Source: Lacibacter sp. H375
GTDB lineage: Bacteria > Bacteroidota > Bacteroidia > Chitinophagales > Chitinophagaceae
Assembly (NCBI RefSeq): GCF_037892425.1
Contig: NZ_JBBKTT010000002.1
Span: 1 to 64,000 of the forward strand
Reading direction: 5' to 3'
Length of the DNA stretch: 64,000 nucleotides
The stretch's first letter is position 1; each line of letters begins with the position of its first letter. The notes below the pieces were generated by a model. That model was not told where the DNA came from and made no database searches. It was given only the letters and a program-made list of their open reading frames with translations. The position numbers and the translations under genes were made by a program. Shown piece after piece: positions 1-9,543 of this stretch.

Positions 1-1
1 C

Positions 2-1966
2 ACTTCTACCGAAAGTGCAACACTTGACGTGAAGACTGCTACAACTGCAACTAACCTAACCGATGCGAATCGTTGTGTAGGTAGTACAATAGCAGTAACC
101 TTTACAACAACAGCGAGCGGAACCGGACCATTCACCTATGTATGGAAGAAGAATGGAGTGGTGATAGTAGGAGCAACAACAAACAGTTATACAGTTAACG
201 GACCGATCACCATGGATCATTCCGGAACCTATAGCGTGGAGGTAACAGGAGCATGTAATACGACAATTAAGAGTGCTGTATTAACTGTAAATCCATTGCC
301 AATCATCAGTTGTTCAGCAACTCCATCACAGATCGATATCATGTCCGCTGCACACAATTCGCAATTGAATGTGGATCTTAGTGCAAATGCAGATAGTGAT
401 CCTACGCATTACAGCTATTCCTGGACAGAAGATGGAGCAGGTTCATTCAACTTCAATAACGTGAAGAATCCTGTTTACACAGCCGGTATATTAGATGCAG
501 CTCAAACAGTTTCATTTACTGTTACGGTTACAAATCTTTTGACAGGATGTGTATCAACTTCTAATTGTTCACTTACAGTGAACACAATTGGTAGTTGTCC
601 GGAAGTTCCAACAGCGGAAATATGTAATGGATCAACCAACGAGTACACAGCAAGCAGAGCACCATCGGTTAATGAAACATGGAAGTGGTCTGTTAACAAT
701 GGTGCAACCATTGATGGTGCTGATAATGCTCAAACTGTTAAGGTAAAAGCAGGTGGTCAGAACTTCACATTGACACTTACTATTTCGTATGCAAATACAG
801 ATATCAGTCCAAGTGTTTGTACATATGAAGTTACAGTTGTACCATGTGGTGGTTATTGCACATACACTCAAGGTAAGTATGGTAATAAGAGCCCGGCTTG
901 TGATGGTGATGGAATTGGTGATGGCGTAGCTATTAAATATCCAACAGTTGTTGATATGATTAAGGCCATGCTTGGTGTAGGTGGTATTGGAAATCCGTTG
1001 GTAATTGGAAGTAACGGTAAGTTTATTACCATACCTGCAACAGCATCTGCTGCTGTATTATTGAATGCTTCAATGCCAGGTGGAAGTAACCCAAGAGAAT
1101 TGTTTGGTAGCTGTACAGTTGACAACGTACCAAGTTTGCCACTATGTTGGACTCCTGGTACAAATACATCAACTACCTACATTACAAAACAAGGAAAGAT
1201 CAACAATGTGCTCTTATCACAAACGATCACTCTTGGATTGAATTTGAGAGTAAGTGGTGGTTTAGGTGACTTTGCAATTGAAGCTGGCACATTTGCAACA
1301 GCAAAAGCCGATGGTGGTTGTGGATCAACCATACCAAAAGAACGCAGCTGTTACCTGAATGAACTTGGCCAATTGGTAGTTGTGAACGAATACGTCTACA
1401 AAACAATACCACAAAGTATCATTGATGCGCTTAATGCAGGCGGATATGATCTTACAGTGGGTGGATTGTACGCATTGGCAAATGATGCTTTAGGTAATAC
1501 TGATCTTGAAACAGGTAAGGAGCGAGGTGCAAGCCTTGGTGCTATAACAGATGCAGTAGCTAGTATCAATGAAGGATTCGATGAATGCAGAATCTTCATC
1601 GGTTGGAATGTTGGCCCATGTGAAGTTCCATCAAGAAGAATCAATATTAATTCTTCAGGTGTAATTAACAGCGCCGATGTAACAGCTCTATCAGTTGAAA
1701 GCCTTCGTGTATCAGCATATCCTAATCCTTTTGCTGAAAAAGTAAGTTTTGCGATAGTATCACCTGTATCAGGAAAAGCTTCGCTTGAGATTTACAACAT
1801 GTTTGGTCAAAAACTCCAAACTGTTTACGAAGGTTACTTAACTGCAGGCAGAACTCAGCTTGTTGAATTCAGACCTGGTAGCACAATTGCCGCCGGTACT
1901 CTGGTTTACAAATTGAATGTTGCAGGTAAGCAGGTAACAGGTAAACTGGTTAATCTTAAACAATAA
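2..1966 (+). CDS. Large Ig-domain surface protein with T9SS type A sorting domain (C-terminal part, 5' end outside window)
   Basis: The frame is open to the left edge, so only the last ~654 residues are seen. Numbering from the GTG at 29, residues 8-88 form an Ig-like domain (Cys17 and Cys76, Trp39, Tyr68), 90-186 and 190-272 look like two further beta-sandwich modules, and 274-535 is a Cys- and Gly-rich region I cannot assign (it opens YCTYTQGKYGN and contains LLNASMPGG and ITLGLNLR). Residues 560-645 match the type IX secretion type A C-terminal domain: a YPNPF motif, an EIYNMFGQ strand, and a short basic end. By family knowledge such proteins cross the inner membrane by Sec, the outer membrane by T9SS, and end up on the cell surface or released. 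It is likely an adhesin or structural surface protein; no catalytic motif is visible. A strong terminator follows. Confidence 0.85.
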   Translation, partial: TSTESATLDVKTATTATNLTDANRCVGSTIAVTFTTTASGTGPFTYVWKKNGVVIVGATTNSYTVNGPITMDHSGTYSVEVTGACNTTIKSAVLTVNPLPIISCSATPSQIDIMSAAHNSQLNVDLSANADSDPTHYSYSWTEDGAGSFNFNNVKNPVYTAGILDAAQTVSFTVTVTNLLTGCVSTSNCSLTVNTIGSCPEVPTAEICNGSTNEYTASRAPSVNETWKWSVNNGATIDGADNAQTVKVKAGGQNFTLTLTISYANTDISPSVCTYEVTVVPCGGYCTYTQGKYGNKSPACDGDGIGDGVAIKYPTVVDMIKAMLGVGGIGNPLVIGSNGKFITIPATASAAVLLNASMPGGSNPRELFGSCTVDNVPSLPLCWTPGTNTSTTYITKQGKINNVLLSQTITLGLNLRVSGGLGDFAIEAGTFATAKADGGCGSTIPKERSCYLNELGQLVVVNEYVYKTIPQSIIDALNAGGYDLTVGGLYALANDALGNTDLETGKERGASLGAITDAVASINEGFDECRIFIGWNVGPCEVPSRRININSSGVINSADVTALSVESLRVSAYPNPFAEKVSFAIVSPVSGKASLEIYNMFGQKLQTVYEGYLTAGRTQLVEFRPGSTIAAGTLVYKLNVAGKQVTGKLVNLKQ

Positions 1967-1989
1967 CTAGCGAATTAAAACCAACTAGT

Positions 1990-2019
1990 AAGGCTGCCTC
2001 AAAGAGGCAGCCTTTTTTT
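1990..2019 (+). terminator. Rho-independent terminator of the surface protein gene
   Basis: An 11-bp perfect stem (1990-2000 with 2004-2014), a 3-base AAA loop and a run of T to 2019. It lies 23 bases after the stop codon and before the convergent protease gene. Confidence 0.9.
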
Positions 2020-2040
2020 ATTATGAATAGAGATAATACG

Positions 2041-3543
2041 TTAGTTAATTGCGTAACAATAAGTTCCAGTTCTTGTAGTGAAGAAGTCATAATCAATCCA
2101 GCTATAACCGGCATCACCCCATCCTGTTCCCCATGAATTCATGATCAGGTATGCATTTTTCGCATCATCATATCCGCAAATAACAATGCAATGCGGCAAT
2201 GATCCAGATCCTGAATAGGTTTTCCAGATAAACCCAGCTTTCGCTGAAATAAATGAATTGTCGGCAATCACATTGATTATGACAGGATGATTTTGTGATA
2301 TCATTGCTTTAATAGCTGCCTTGTCAGCAGAGTAAAGCTTCGAGTATGTCCCGATCTTATAATTGAGCGCCTCGGTAATTTGACTCGTAGTTGGTAATAC
2401 TGAACACCCATTACTACTGCTGTAAGGCATGGTTTGAAAAGTTGGTATACCATTTAACTTGATAAAGTCAAGTGCAGTTTGCATGGCTGTTCCGGAATTA
2501 CAATCGCTGTTGAATTTAATTTGGTTGTACAAAAATTCAGGACTGAAAACATTTGTTGCGTTGCTGTAACTGCTGGCGCCTGAACGATAATATTGTTCAG
2601 CAGAACGGGCTGCATATCCAACTGCAAACGCAACACACGAACCTTCGCTTCCCTGGTTACCGACAGGGGGCATTGTTAATCGAACACCTGAATTAGAAGG
2701 CGGCTCAATAACAACGGTATTGATTGTTACAGTTACAGACTTTATTGTTTGATTTCCGGCAGCATCTTTAGCAGTAGAAGATATGGTGTGAATTCCACTT
2801 CCGGCTGTGCTGGTATTCCATGAATAACTGTGAGATGAGTTTGAAGAACTGGCAACAACGGTTCCATCAATACTGATATTTAATGAAGTTACGGCAACGT
2901 TGTCTGATGCTGAAGTGCTGATGTTTAACGTGGTATTAGCATCGTAGGAACTTCCATCACCCGGTGAAGTGATGTTTACGCTGGGAGCAGTAATGTCGCC
3001 TACTGTAACATTATTTACGGATACCTGTATGGAGCTTGAGCTACTGTTTCCTTTACCATCTTTAGCCGTTACCGTTAAAGTATGGTTACCGTTGGGTACT
3101 GTGCCAGAATTCCACACATTTGTAAAAGGAGTAATTGTGCTGCTGGCTTTTGCAGTTCCGTCAACACTTAACGTTACCGAAGTAACCTTAACATTGTCAG
3201 TTGCAGAAACAAGTACGCTGATTGTACCAGAAACAGAGGCTCCGTTGGCCGGCGAGATGATGCTTACAGTTGGAGGGATAGCATCGGGTTTACCTTTTGC
3301 AGCAATTCTTGAAATCGGAATATTTTCAATTAAAGAACCTGATTTAAGGAAGCCAGACGATACAATTACTGGTACATTAGCCTGCAGCGCTGAATCATCA
3401 TCCACAACACCTCCATTTCGGGTTTGCAGAATTTCTGTTTGATCTTCAGGCGATTGGGATGATTTTTCTTTTGAACAAGATGCTGCCAAAAGGGTGAACA
3501 AAAGGAGCATGGGCATAGCACAGGATCGGATTACGGTTTTCAT
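2041..3543 (-). CDS. C1-family (papain-like) cysteine protease, lipoprotein with two Ig-like domains
   Basis: 500 residues. The N-terminus is a lipoprotein signal with lipobox LAASC (Cys23). Residues 91-177 and 187-275 are two related bacterial Ig-like domains (each with a TDNV or SDNV turn and a KDGKGN or KDAAGN turn). The protease domain fills 288-500: GNQGSEGSC places the nucleophile at Cys303, His451 lies in LPHCIVICGYDD, and Asn469 in the NSWGTGWGDAGY motif, so the papain triad is complete. There is no pro-peptide of the usual papain type; the Ig domains take its place. It probably sits on the outer membrane or surface and cleaves proteins or peptides; the substrate is unknown. It stands alone, convergent to the T9SS cargo gene and divergent from rpsJ. 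Confidence 0.9.
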   Translation of the reverse strand: MKTVIRSCAMPMLLLFTLLAASCSKEKSSQSPEDQTEILQTRNGGVVDDDSALQANVPVIVSSGFLKSGSLIENIPISRIAAKGKPDAIPPTVSIISPANGASVSGTISVLVSATDNVKVTSVTLSVDGTAKASSTITPFTNVWNSGTVPNGNHTLTVTAKDGKGNSSSSSIQVSVNNVTVGDITAPSVNITSPGDGSSYDANTTLNISTSASDNVAVTSLNISIDGTVVASSSNSSHSYSWNTSTAGSGIHTISSTAKDAAGNQTIKSVTVTINTVVIEPPSNSGVRLTMPPVGNQGSEGSCVAFAVGYAARSAEQYYRSGASSYSNATNVFSPEFLYNQIKFNSDCNSGTAMQTALDFIKLNGIPTFQTMPYSSSNGCSVLPTTSQITEALNYKIGTYSKLYSADKAAIKAMISQNHPVIINVIADNSFISAKAGFIWKTYSGSGSLPHCIVICGYDDAKNAYLIMNSWGTGWGDAGYSWIDYDFFTTRTGTYCYAIN

Positions 3544-4130
3544 TGACGGATTTTTTAGATATGTTCGAATAAGAAATAACGCTTGGAAATTTTTTCACTC
3601 AATTCTTAAGTGAAACTTGGAATGCCTGTAATTAGCAAGTCCTTACTGATGGAGAATGGTTCTTCTAAAGGGTCGGATATTGGACTATTGAATCTTCAGT
3701 AAAATTAAACAAGCAAAATCAAGTGAACAAGTTTAAGCACTAGGACAAACTACTACATTTTTGTAGTGAAAAAACGAATATTTACGATAGAAAAACATGA
3801 ATTTTCTTCTCTTGGAATGTAACTGCCAATCAGTTAGAATTACTCCCTCAGGGTATACCATTATTTAGTTATAAGATAATAGCAGGTCCGTTTTAATGTA
3901 TGTGACTTGATGGAAAAAGGGGCTTTGGTTGCTATTTTCTCCAAAGTGAATGATTAGTAGAAGCATTCTCTTTAATGAGGGAGGCTGTTTGTAATAAATG
4001 AGAGGGAAATGAGCCCCCATGGATCCGGCTAAATCCGGCTTTTATTTGAGAGTAATGATCTAATCTCCCCGTTTAGCTAAAAAATGAGGCCTTTTTGCCT
4101 TTTTTTCTGGAAAAAACTTTCCCAAACTTT
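3544..4130. other. Long divergent spacer between protease gene and rpsJ
   Basis: AT-rich, without a coding frame worth calling and without a tRNA-like fold that I can see. It contains a short direct repeat (ATCCGGCT twice around 4022-4039). The right end carries the rpsJ promoter listed separately. The promoter of the minus-strand protease should lie near 3560-3700, but no clear TAnnTTTG was found there. Confidence 0.5.
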
Positions 4131-4160
4131 TTGCAGGGAACATTTCAAACCCTACCTTTG
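4131..4160 (+). promoter_or_regulatory. Bacteroidota-type promoter of the S10-spc ribosomal protein cluster
   Basis: TTG at 4131-4133 and TACCTTTG at 4153-4160 with a 19-base spacer fit the Bacteroidota housekeeping sigma consensus (TTG / TAnnTTTG). The expected transcription start near 4166 leaves a leader of about 25 bases before rpsJ. The same elements and spacer occur before rpsA and ftsK in this window. Confidence 0.8.
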
Positions 4161-4191
4161 CGCTCCCAATTGAAAATTTGGGACAGATCTT

Positions 4192-4497
4192 ATGGCTCAA
4201 CGTATCAGAATAAAATTGCAATCATACGACCACAACCTGGTCGATAAATCTGCAGAAAAAATCGTGAAAACGGTTCGTAGTACAGGTGCGGTAGTAACAG
4301 GACCTATTCCTTTACCTACTCGTAAAAGAATCTTTACTGTATTGCGTTCACCACACGTAAACAAGAAGAGCCGTGAGCAGTTCCAACTGTGCACACATAA
4401 GCGCTTACTGGATATTTATACCAGCAGCAGCCGCACAGTTGATGCCCTGAGTAAGTTAGACTTGCCAAGCGGTGTCGATGTGGAAATTAAAGCATGA
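4192..4497 (+). CDS. rpsJ: 30S ribosomal protein S10 (NusE)
   Basis: 101 residues, full length for the family. It carries the S10 landmarks: basic start [14 protein letters not shown], the GPIPLPTR loop and the [12 protein letters not shown] segment. S10 sits in the head of the 30S subunit and, as NusE, pairs with NusB in antitermination complexes; nusB is also in this window at 45 kb. This is the first gene of the ribosomal cluster here: it has its own promoter and is not preceded by rpsL, rpsG or fusA. A 283-base spacer with several inverted repeats separates it from rplC, far more than the other gaps of the cluster. Confidence 0.98.
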   Translation: MAQRIRIKLQSYDHNLVDKSAEKIVKTVRSTGAVVTGPIPLPTRKRIFTVLRSPHVNKKSREQFQLCTHKRLLDIYTSSSRTVDALSKLDLPSGVDVEIKA

Positions 4498-4502
4498 TGA
4501 TT

Positions 4503-4744
4503 GTCCGCCCGGCGGACTACTCGTCTATAGTTCTTATAAATAAGTATTGTTTCATCTCTCAATCGTCCTGATCAGATCAGGAGCGAAAAAAGAGCTCTGA
4601 ATTTTAAAAACATTCTCAACCAAAAGTTGAGGAACATATAAACTAGCCCTTCGTGGTTAGTTTACCATCGGTACTTCCGATCCAAAGTGGAAAAAAGGAA
4701 AAGGTCGATGGTAAACGGGGATTGAATGACGCCGCCAGCGTCAT
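4503..4744 (+). promoter_or_regulatory. Hairpin-rich spacer before rplC, possible RNA regulatory element
   Basis: Five inverted repeats lie in a row: GTCCGCC (4503-4509) with 4511-4517; CCTGATC (4567-4573) with 4575-4581; AAACTAGCC (4640-4648) with 4655-4663 (one G-T pair, loop CTTCGT); TTTACCATCG (4661-4670) with CGATGGTAAA (4706-4715); and ATGACGC (4726-4732) with GCGTCAT (4738-4744). The third and fourth share bases 4661-4663, so they cannot both be fully formed. No terminator-type T run follows, so control of rplC translation or mRNA stability is more likely than attenuation. Function is inference; the class is not recognised. Confidence 0.5.
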
Positions 4745-4780
4745 GTCTCAACAACCTTACAGGGCATAAACTGTAAACAA

Positions 4781-5398
4781 ATGAAAGGTATTATTGGTAA
4801 AAAGATTGGCATGACCAGCATCTTCAGTCCCGATGGTAAACAGCAGAGCTGTACCATCATTGAAGCTGGCCCCTGTGTTGTTACACAGATCAAAACACAA
4901 GACGCTGATGGATACAGCGCATTACAATTAGCTTTTGGCGAAAAGAAAGAAAAGAACACTACCTCCGCTGAAAAAAATCACTTCGCAAAAGCAAACACTT
5001 CTCCCAAGAAGTTCGTAAAAGAATTCCGCAACTATTCTCTCGAAAAAAATATTGGTGAAACTATCACAACAGACATCTTCGCTGAAGGCGATAAAGTTGA
5101 AGTTGTTGGTACTACAAAAGGTAAAGGTTTCCAGGGTGTTGTAAAACGTCATGGCTTCCACGGTGTAGGCGGTCAATCGCACGGTCAGCATGATCGTCAG
5201 CGTGCTCCCGGTTCACTTGGTAACTCTTCTGATGCTTCACGTGTAATGAAAGGTATGCGTATGGCTGGCCGTATGGGTGCAGACAGAGTGAAAGTAAAAG
5301 GATTGAAAGTGTTGAAAATTTTCCCTGAAAAGAATTACATCCTTGTGAGCGGTTCTGTACCAGGTTATAACGGTTCAATCGTATACATCCAGAAGTAA
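4781..5398 (+). CDS. rplC: 50S ribosomal protein L3
   Basis: 205 residues, normal length. It begins MKGIIGKKIGMTSIF as L3 does and keeps the long loop reaching towards the peptidyl transferase centre (GFHGVGGQSHGQHDRQRAPG) followed by the MAGRMG segment. L3 is an early assembly protein binding 23S rRNA. It opens the dense part of the cluster, with rplD 22 bases downstream. The ATG at 4781 is the natural start; the structured spacer ends 36 bases before it. Confidence 0.98.
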   Translation: MKGIIGKKIGMTSIFSPDGKQQSCTIIEAGPCVVTQIKTQDADGYSALQLAFGEKKEKNTTSAEKNHFAKANTSPKKFVKEFRNYSLEKNIGETITTDIFAEGDKVEVVGTTKGKGFQGVVKRHGFHGVGGQSHGQHDRQRAPGSLGNSSDASRVMKGMRMAGRMGADRVKVKGLKVLKIFPEKNYILVSGSVPGYNGSIVYIQK

Positions 5399-5420
5399 TC
5401 ACTAATTAATTCAAGAAGTC

Positions 5421-6053
5421 ATGCAAGTAGACGTTTTAAATAAATCAGGAAAAGCAACAGGTCGTTCGATCGAATTACCCGAAGAGATCTTCGGTATCGA
5501 ACCAAATGATCATGTTATCTACCTCGCTGTAAAGCAATACCAGGCAGCACAACGCCAGGGTACACATAAAGTAAAAACACGTGCAGAAGTAAAAGGTGCA
5601 AGCCGTAAACTTCACCGTCAAAAAGGTACTGGTGGATCTCGTAAGGGTAACATCCGTAACCCTTTGTATAAAGGTGGTGGTACTGTGTTTGGACCTAAAC
5701 CACACGGTTACGATTTTAAATTGAACCGTAAGGTGAAGGATCTTGCTAAAATGAGTGCGCTTTCTTATAAAGCAAAAGAAAATGCAATTGTTATTGTGGA
5801 AGATCTGAACATGGATACGCCTAAAACAAAAGAATTTGTAAGCGTATTGAGCAACCTCAACCTTGCAGGTAAAAAAGCACTGGTAGTTATCCCTGATTAT
5901 AACGATAATCTTTACCTCAGCCTCCGTAACCTTCCTAGAGTGGTTGGTACTTTGTTGGCCGATGTAAATACATACGATCTCGTGAACAGCGATGTACTCG
6001 TATTAACTGAAAGCGCTGCTAAAGTTTTTTCTGAAGATGAAGCTGCAGCTTAA
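5421..6053 (+). CDS. rplD: 50S ribosomal protein L4
   Basis: 210 residues, typical of L4. The extended loop that lines the exit tunnel is clear at about residues 48-95 (GTHKVKTRAEVKG to GTVFGPKPHGY). In E. coli L4 also represses the S10 operon through an mRNA leader upstream of the first gene; here the only strongly structured region nearby is the spacer before rplC, which makes an L4-type control possible but unproven. Confidence 0.98.
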   Translation: MQVDVLNKSGKATGRSIELPEEIFGIEPNDHVIYLAVKQYQAAQRQGTHKVKTRAEVKGASRKLHRQKGTGGSRKGNIRNPLYKGGGTVFGPKPHGYDFKLNRKVKDLAKMSALSYKAKENAIVIVEDLNMDTPKTKEFVSVLSNLNLAGKKALVVIPDYNDNLYLSLRNLPRVVGTLLADVNTYDLVNSDVLVLTESAAKVFSEDEAAA

Positions 6054-6085
6054 TTGAATCATTGAACTGAATAAACAACGTCCAG

Positions 6086-6385
6086 ATGAGACAGAGTGAA
6101 ATTTTAATAAAGCCGATTGTTTCTGAAAAAAGCAATCGTTTAACAGAGAAGAAGAACACATACGCTTTCCGTGTTGGTCGTAAAGCTAACAAGCTCGAGA
6201 TCAAAAAAGCAGTAGAAGAATTCTACAACGTGAAAGTTGCTGATGTTCACACAATGGTAGCTCCCCGTAAAGCGAAAAACCGTATGACTAAGGCCGGTTA
6301 TATCCAGGGTAGCAAACCAGCGTACAAAAAAGCATACGTAACAGTTGCTGAAGGTGAAGCAATTGACCTGTACGGTACAGTGTAA
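6086..6385 (+). CDS. rplW: 50S ribosomal protein L23
   Basis: 99 residues, complete. It starts MRQSEILIKPIVSEKSN, the usual L23 opening, and has the basic hairpin loop (PRKAKNRMTKAG) that contacts 23S rRNA. L23 sits at the tunnel exit and is the docking site for trigger factor and the signal recognition particle. The gene lies 32 bases after rplD and 60 bases before rplB, in the standard rplD-rplW-rplB order. Confidence 0.98.
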   Translation: MRQSEILIKPIVSEKSNRLTEKKNTYAFRVGRKANKLEIKKAVEEFYNVKVADVHTMVAPRKAKNRMTKAGYIQGSKPAYKKAYVTVAEGEAIDLYGTV

Positions 6386-6445
6386 TAAGAAACAAAGAAT
6401 GGTAGGTCAACTACCGCAAAAGTTGAACAATAAAAGTTTTTAAAA

Positions 6446-7285
<840 letters not shown>

Positions 7286-7321
7286 AATTGAAATCGAAAA
7301 ACTTAAAATCGAAAATATAAC

Positions 7322-7594
7322 ATGGCTCGTTCGATTAAAAAAGGTCCTTATGTGGCAGCTCACCTTGAAACAAAGGTGTTAGCTATTAACGAGGGTAAAT
7401 CAAAGAAAGGTGTAATTAAGACATGGAGCCGTCGCTCTACAATTACTCCGGATTTTGTTGGTCACACCTTTGCGGTGCACAACGGAAACAAATTCATCCC
7501 TGTTTATGTAACCGAATTTATGGTAGGTCATAAGCTTGGTGAATTTGCACCAACAAGAAACTTTAAAGGACACTCAAGTAAGAAGATTTCTTAA
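7322..7594 (+). CDS. rpsS: 30S ribosomal protein S19
   Basis: 90 residues, complete. It starts [11 protein letters not shown] and has the conserved [21 protein letters not shown] and [10 protein letters not shown] segments. S19 is in the 30S head and contacts the A-site finger together with S13; the S13 gene is not in this cluster. rplV begins 11 bases downstream. Confidence 0.98.
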   Translation: MARSIKKGPYVAAHLETKVLAINEGKSKKGVIKTWSRRSTITPDFVGHTFAVHNGNKFIPVYVTEFMVGHKLGEFAPTRNFKGHSSKKIS

Positions 7595-7605
7595 ATAGAT
7601 TTAAA

Positions 7606-7956
7606 ATGGAAGCAGTAGCAAAACTCAGAAATTATCCCACATCGCCCCGCAGAATGCGTCTGTTGGCTGATGAGATCCGTGGAATGGATGTTGAAAAGGC
7701 GTTGGCTTTGCTGGATTTTCATCCACAACATTCCGCTACACCACTTGGTAAACTTTTAAAAAGTGCTATCAGCAACTGGGAGCAAAAGAATAGTGGACAA
7801 AGTGCAGCTGATTCATCATTGATTGTAAAAACAATCTTTGTTGATGGTGCACGTATGGTAAAACGTTTGCGTCCTGCACCACAGGGCCGTGCTTACAGAG
7901 TAAGAAAGCGCAGCAACCACGTAACAATTATCGTAGACAAAAAATTAATTGATTAA
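7606..7956 (+). CDS. rplV: 50S ribosomal protein L22
   Basis: 116 residues. The [19 protein letters not shown] start of the globular domain and the long basic hairpin ([18 protein letters not shown]) that enters the exit tunnel are both present. L22 and L4 form the tunnel constriction. The gene is 11 bases after rpsS and 17 before rpsC. Confidence 0.98.
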   Translation: MEAVAKLRNYPTSPRRMRLLADEIRGMDVEKALALLDFHPQHSATPLGKLLKSAISNWEQKNSGQSAADSSLIVKTIFVDGARMVKRLRPAPQGRAYRVRKRSNHVTIIVDKKLID

Positions 7957-7973
7957 ATCTTATAAACCATTCT

Positions 7974-8768
7974 ATGGGTCAGAAAGCAAATCCAATTGGT
8001 AACAGGTTAGGGATCATCCGCGGATGGGAGAGTAACTGGTATGGTAGCAAAAAAGACTATGCTGGTAAATTGATCGAGGATAACAAGATCAGAACCTATC
8101 TCAATGCCCGTATCAATAAAGGCGGTATCGCTAAAATTGTGATTGAGCGTACACTCAACAAATTGATTGTAACCATTCACACTTCTAAGCCTGGTATCAT
8201 TATCGGTAAAGGTGGTGGTGAAGTTGATCGTATTAAAGAAGAGTTGAAGAAATTGACTGGTAAAGATGATGTGCAGATCAACATTCTTGAAATCCGTCGT
8301 CCGGAAGTAGATGCAACAATTGTTGCTGATACAATCGCACGCCAGATTGAAAACCGTATCAACTACAAGCGTGCTATTAAAATGGCAATTGCTTCTGCTA
8401 TGCGCATGGGTGCTGAAGGAATTAAAATTAAAGTGGCTGGTCGTTTAGGCGGTGCTGAAATTGCCCGTACTGAAGAAATTAAACAAGGCCGTACGCCATT
8501 ACATACATTCCGTATGGATATTGATTACGCTAACTTGTTTGCATTAACAGTTTACGGTAAAATCGGTATCAAAGTATGGATCTGTAAAGGTGAAGTATTG
8601 ACCAAGCGTGATCTTAACCCCAACTTTATTGGTGGTAAGAGCGATGTAAGCGATCGTAAAGATCGTCGTGAAGATGGTGGTGGCGACAGAAGAGGCGGTG
8701 ACAGAAGAGATGACCGTCGTGGTGGTGGACAAGGTGGTGGCCAACGCAGAGACAGCCGTAAAGGATAA
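7974..8768 (+). CDS. rpsC: 30S ribosomal protein S3 with Arg/Gly/Asp-rich tail
   Basis: 264 residues. It opens [20 protein letters not shown], has a type II KH domain ([14 protein letters not shown], about residues 68-81) and the S3 C-terminal domain up to about residue 218. Beyond this is a disordered tail of ~45 residues built from [10 protein letters not shown] and RGG units. S3 lines the mRNA entry site and helps unwind mRNA. Longer charged S3 tails are known in Bacteroidota, but this one is rich in RGG-like steps that suggest RNA contact. A 71-base gap with direct repeats separates it from rplP. Confidence 0.97.
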   Translation: MGQKANPIGNRLGIIRGWESNWYGSKKDYAGKLIEDNKIRTYLNARINKGGIAKIVIERTLNKLIVTIHTSKPGIIIGKGGGEVDRIKEELKKLTGKDDVQINILEIRRPEVDATIVADTIARQIENRINYKRAIKMAIASAMRMGAEGIKIKVAGRLGGAEIARTEEIKQGRTPLHTFRMDIDYANLFALTVYGKIGIKVWICKGEVLTKRDLNPNFIGGKSDVSDRKDRREDGGGDRRGGDRRDDRRGGGQGGGQRRDSRKG

Positions 8769-8772
8769 TTAA

Positions 8773-8804
8773 TAAGTACCAATTACGAAGTAAGAAGTAC
8801 GAAG
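8773..8804 (+). repeat. Short imperfect direct repeats between rpsC and rplP
   Basis: The word AAGTACGAAG and close variants (AAGTACCAATT, TACGAAGTAAG) recur within 32 bases. A similar word run lies after groEL (48150-48176). It appears to be filler DNA and is not a known element. Confidence 0.5.
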
Positions 8805-8839
8805 AAAACAACAAACAGTAACAAGAAATATATTAAGCA

Positions 8840-9259
8840 ATGTTACAGCCGAAAAGAACAAAACACAGAAAATCACAGAAAGGACGTATCCGTGCTGTGG
8901 CGAAGCGTGGAACCAGCATTTCATTTGGTTCTTATGCTTTGAAGGCCTTGGAACCTGTATGGTTAACCAACCGCCAGATTGAAAGTGCCCGCCAGGCAAT
9001 GACACGTGCGATGAAGCGTGAAGGTAATGTGTGGATCCGTGTGTTCCCCGACAAGATTGTTACCCGTAAGCCAGCTGAAGTACGTATGGGTAAAGGTAAA
9101 GGTAACCCAGAAGGTTGGGCTGCTATTATCGAACCAGGACGCATTTTGTTTGAAGCTGATGGTGTACCTGAAACTGTTGCTAAAGAAGCAATGGAACTGG
9201 CTGCACAAAAGCTTCCGATTAAAACAAAATTCATTGTACGCAGAGATTTGGTTGCGTAA
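8840..9259 (+). CDS. rplP: 50S ribosomal protein L16
   Basis: 139 residues, normal. It starts [16 protein letters not shown] and contains [22 protein letters not shown] and [14 protein letters not shown], typical of L16, which stabilises A-site tRNA and is a late assembly protein. rpmC follows after 31 bases, the usual rpsC-rplP-rpmC order. Confidence 0.98.
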   Translation: MLQPKRTKHRKSQKGRIRAVAKRGTSISFGSYALKALEPVWLTNRQIESARQAMTRAMKREGNVWIRVFPDKIVTRKPAEVRMGKGKGNPEGWAAIIEPGRILFEADGVPETVAKEAMELAAQKLPIKTKFIVRRDLVA

Positions 9260-9290
9260 TTAACAAGTTGAACTGATTAAACTGATTAAC

Positions 9291-9500
9291 ATGGCAAAGA
9301 CAACTGATTTTTTAAAGAGCATAAAAGAGCTGAATGTTACAGATCTCACTGCACGCATCAAAGAAGATGAGCAGCGTTTGAAAAAGCTCGAATTTGCACA
9401 CGCTATTTCTCCATTGGAGAATCCGGTGAGCATCCGTGGTTTACGTCGTGACGTTGCCCGTTTGAAAACTGAGTTAAGAAAAAAACAAATGGGTATCTGA
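9291..9500 (+). CDS. rpmC: 50S ribosomal protein L29
   Basis: 69 residues, all-helical, with the family's SIKELNVTDL opening and the RGLRRDVARLKTELRKK end. L29 sits next to L23 at the tunnel exit. The following 43-base gap contains a small hairpin (TCCC, loop GGCA, GGGA, around 9510-9521). Confidence 0.96.
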   Translation: MAKTTDFLKSIKELNVTDLTARIKEDEQRLKKLEFAHAISPLENPVSIRGLRRDVARLKTELRKKQMGI

Positions 9501-9543
9501 TTGACCCTAATCCCGGCAGGGAATAAAGATAAAAAGCAAAAAA

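Noticed and set aside
8552-8782. Minus-strand frame opposite the S3 tail
   Set aside because: Its Arg/Ser/Pro-rich product is the shadow of the repetitive RGG-coding stretch.
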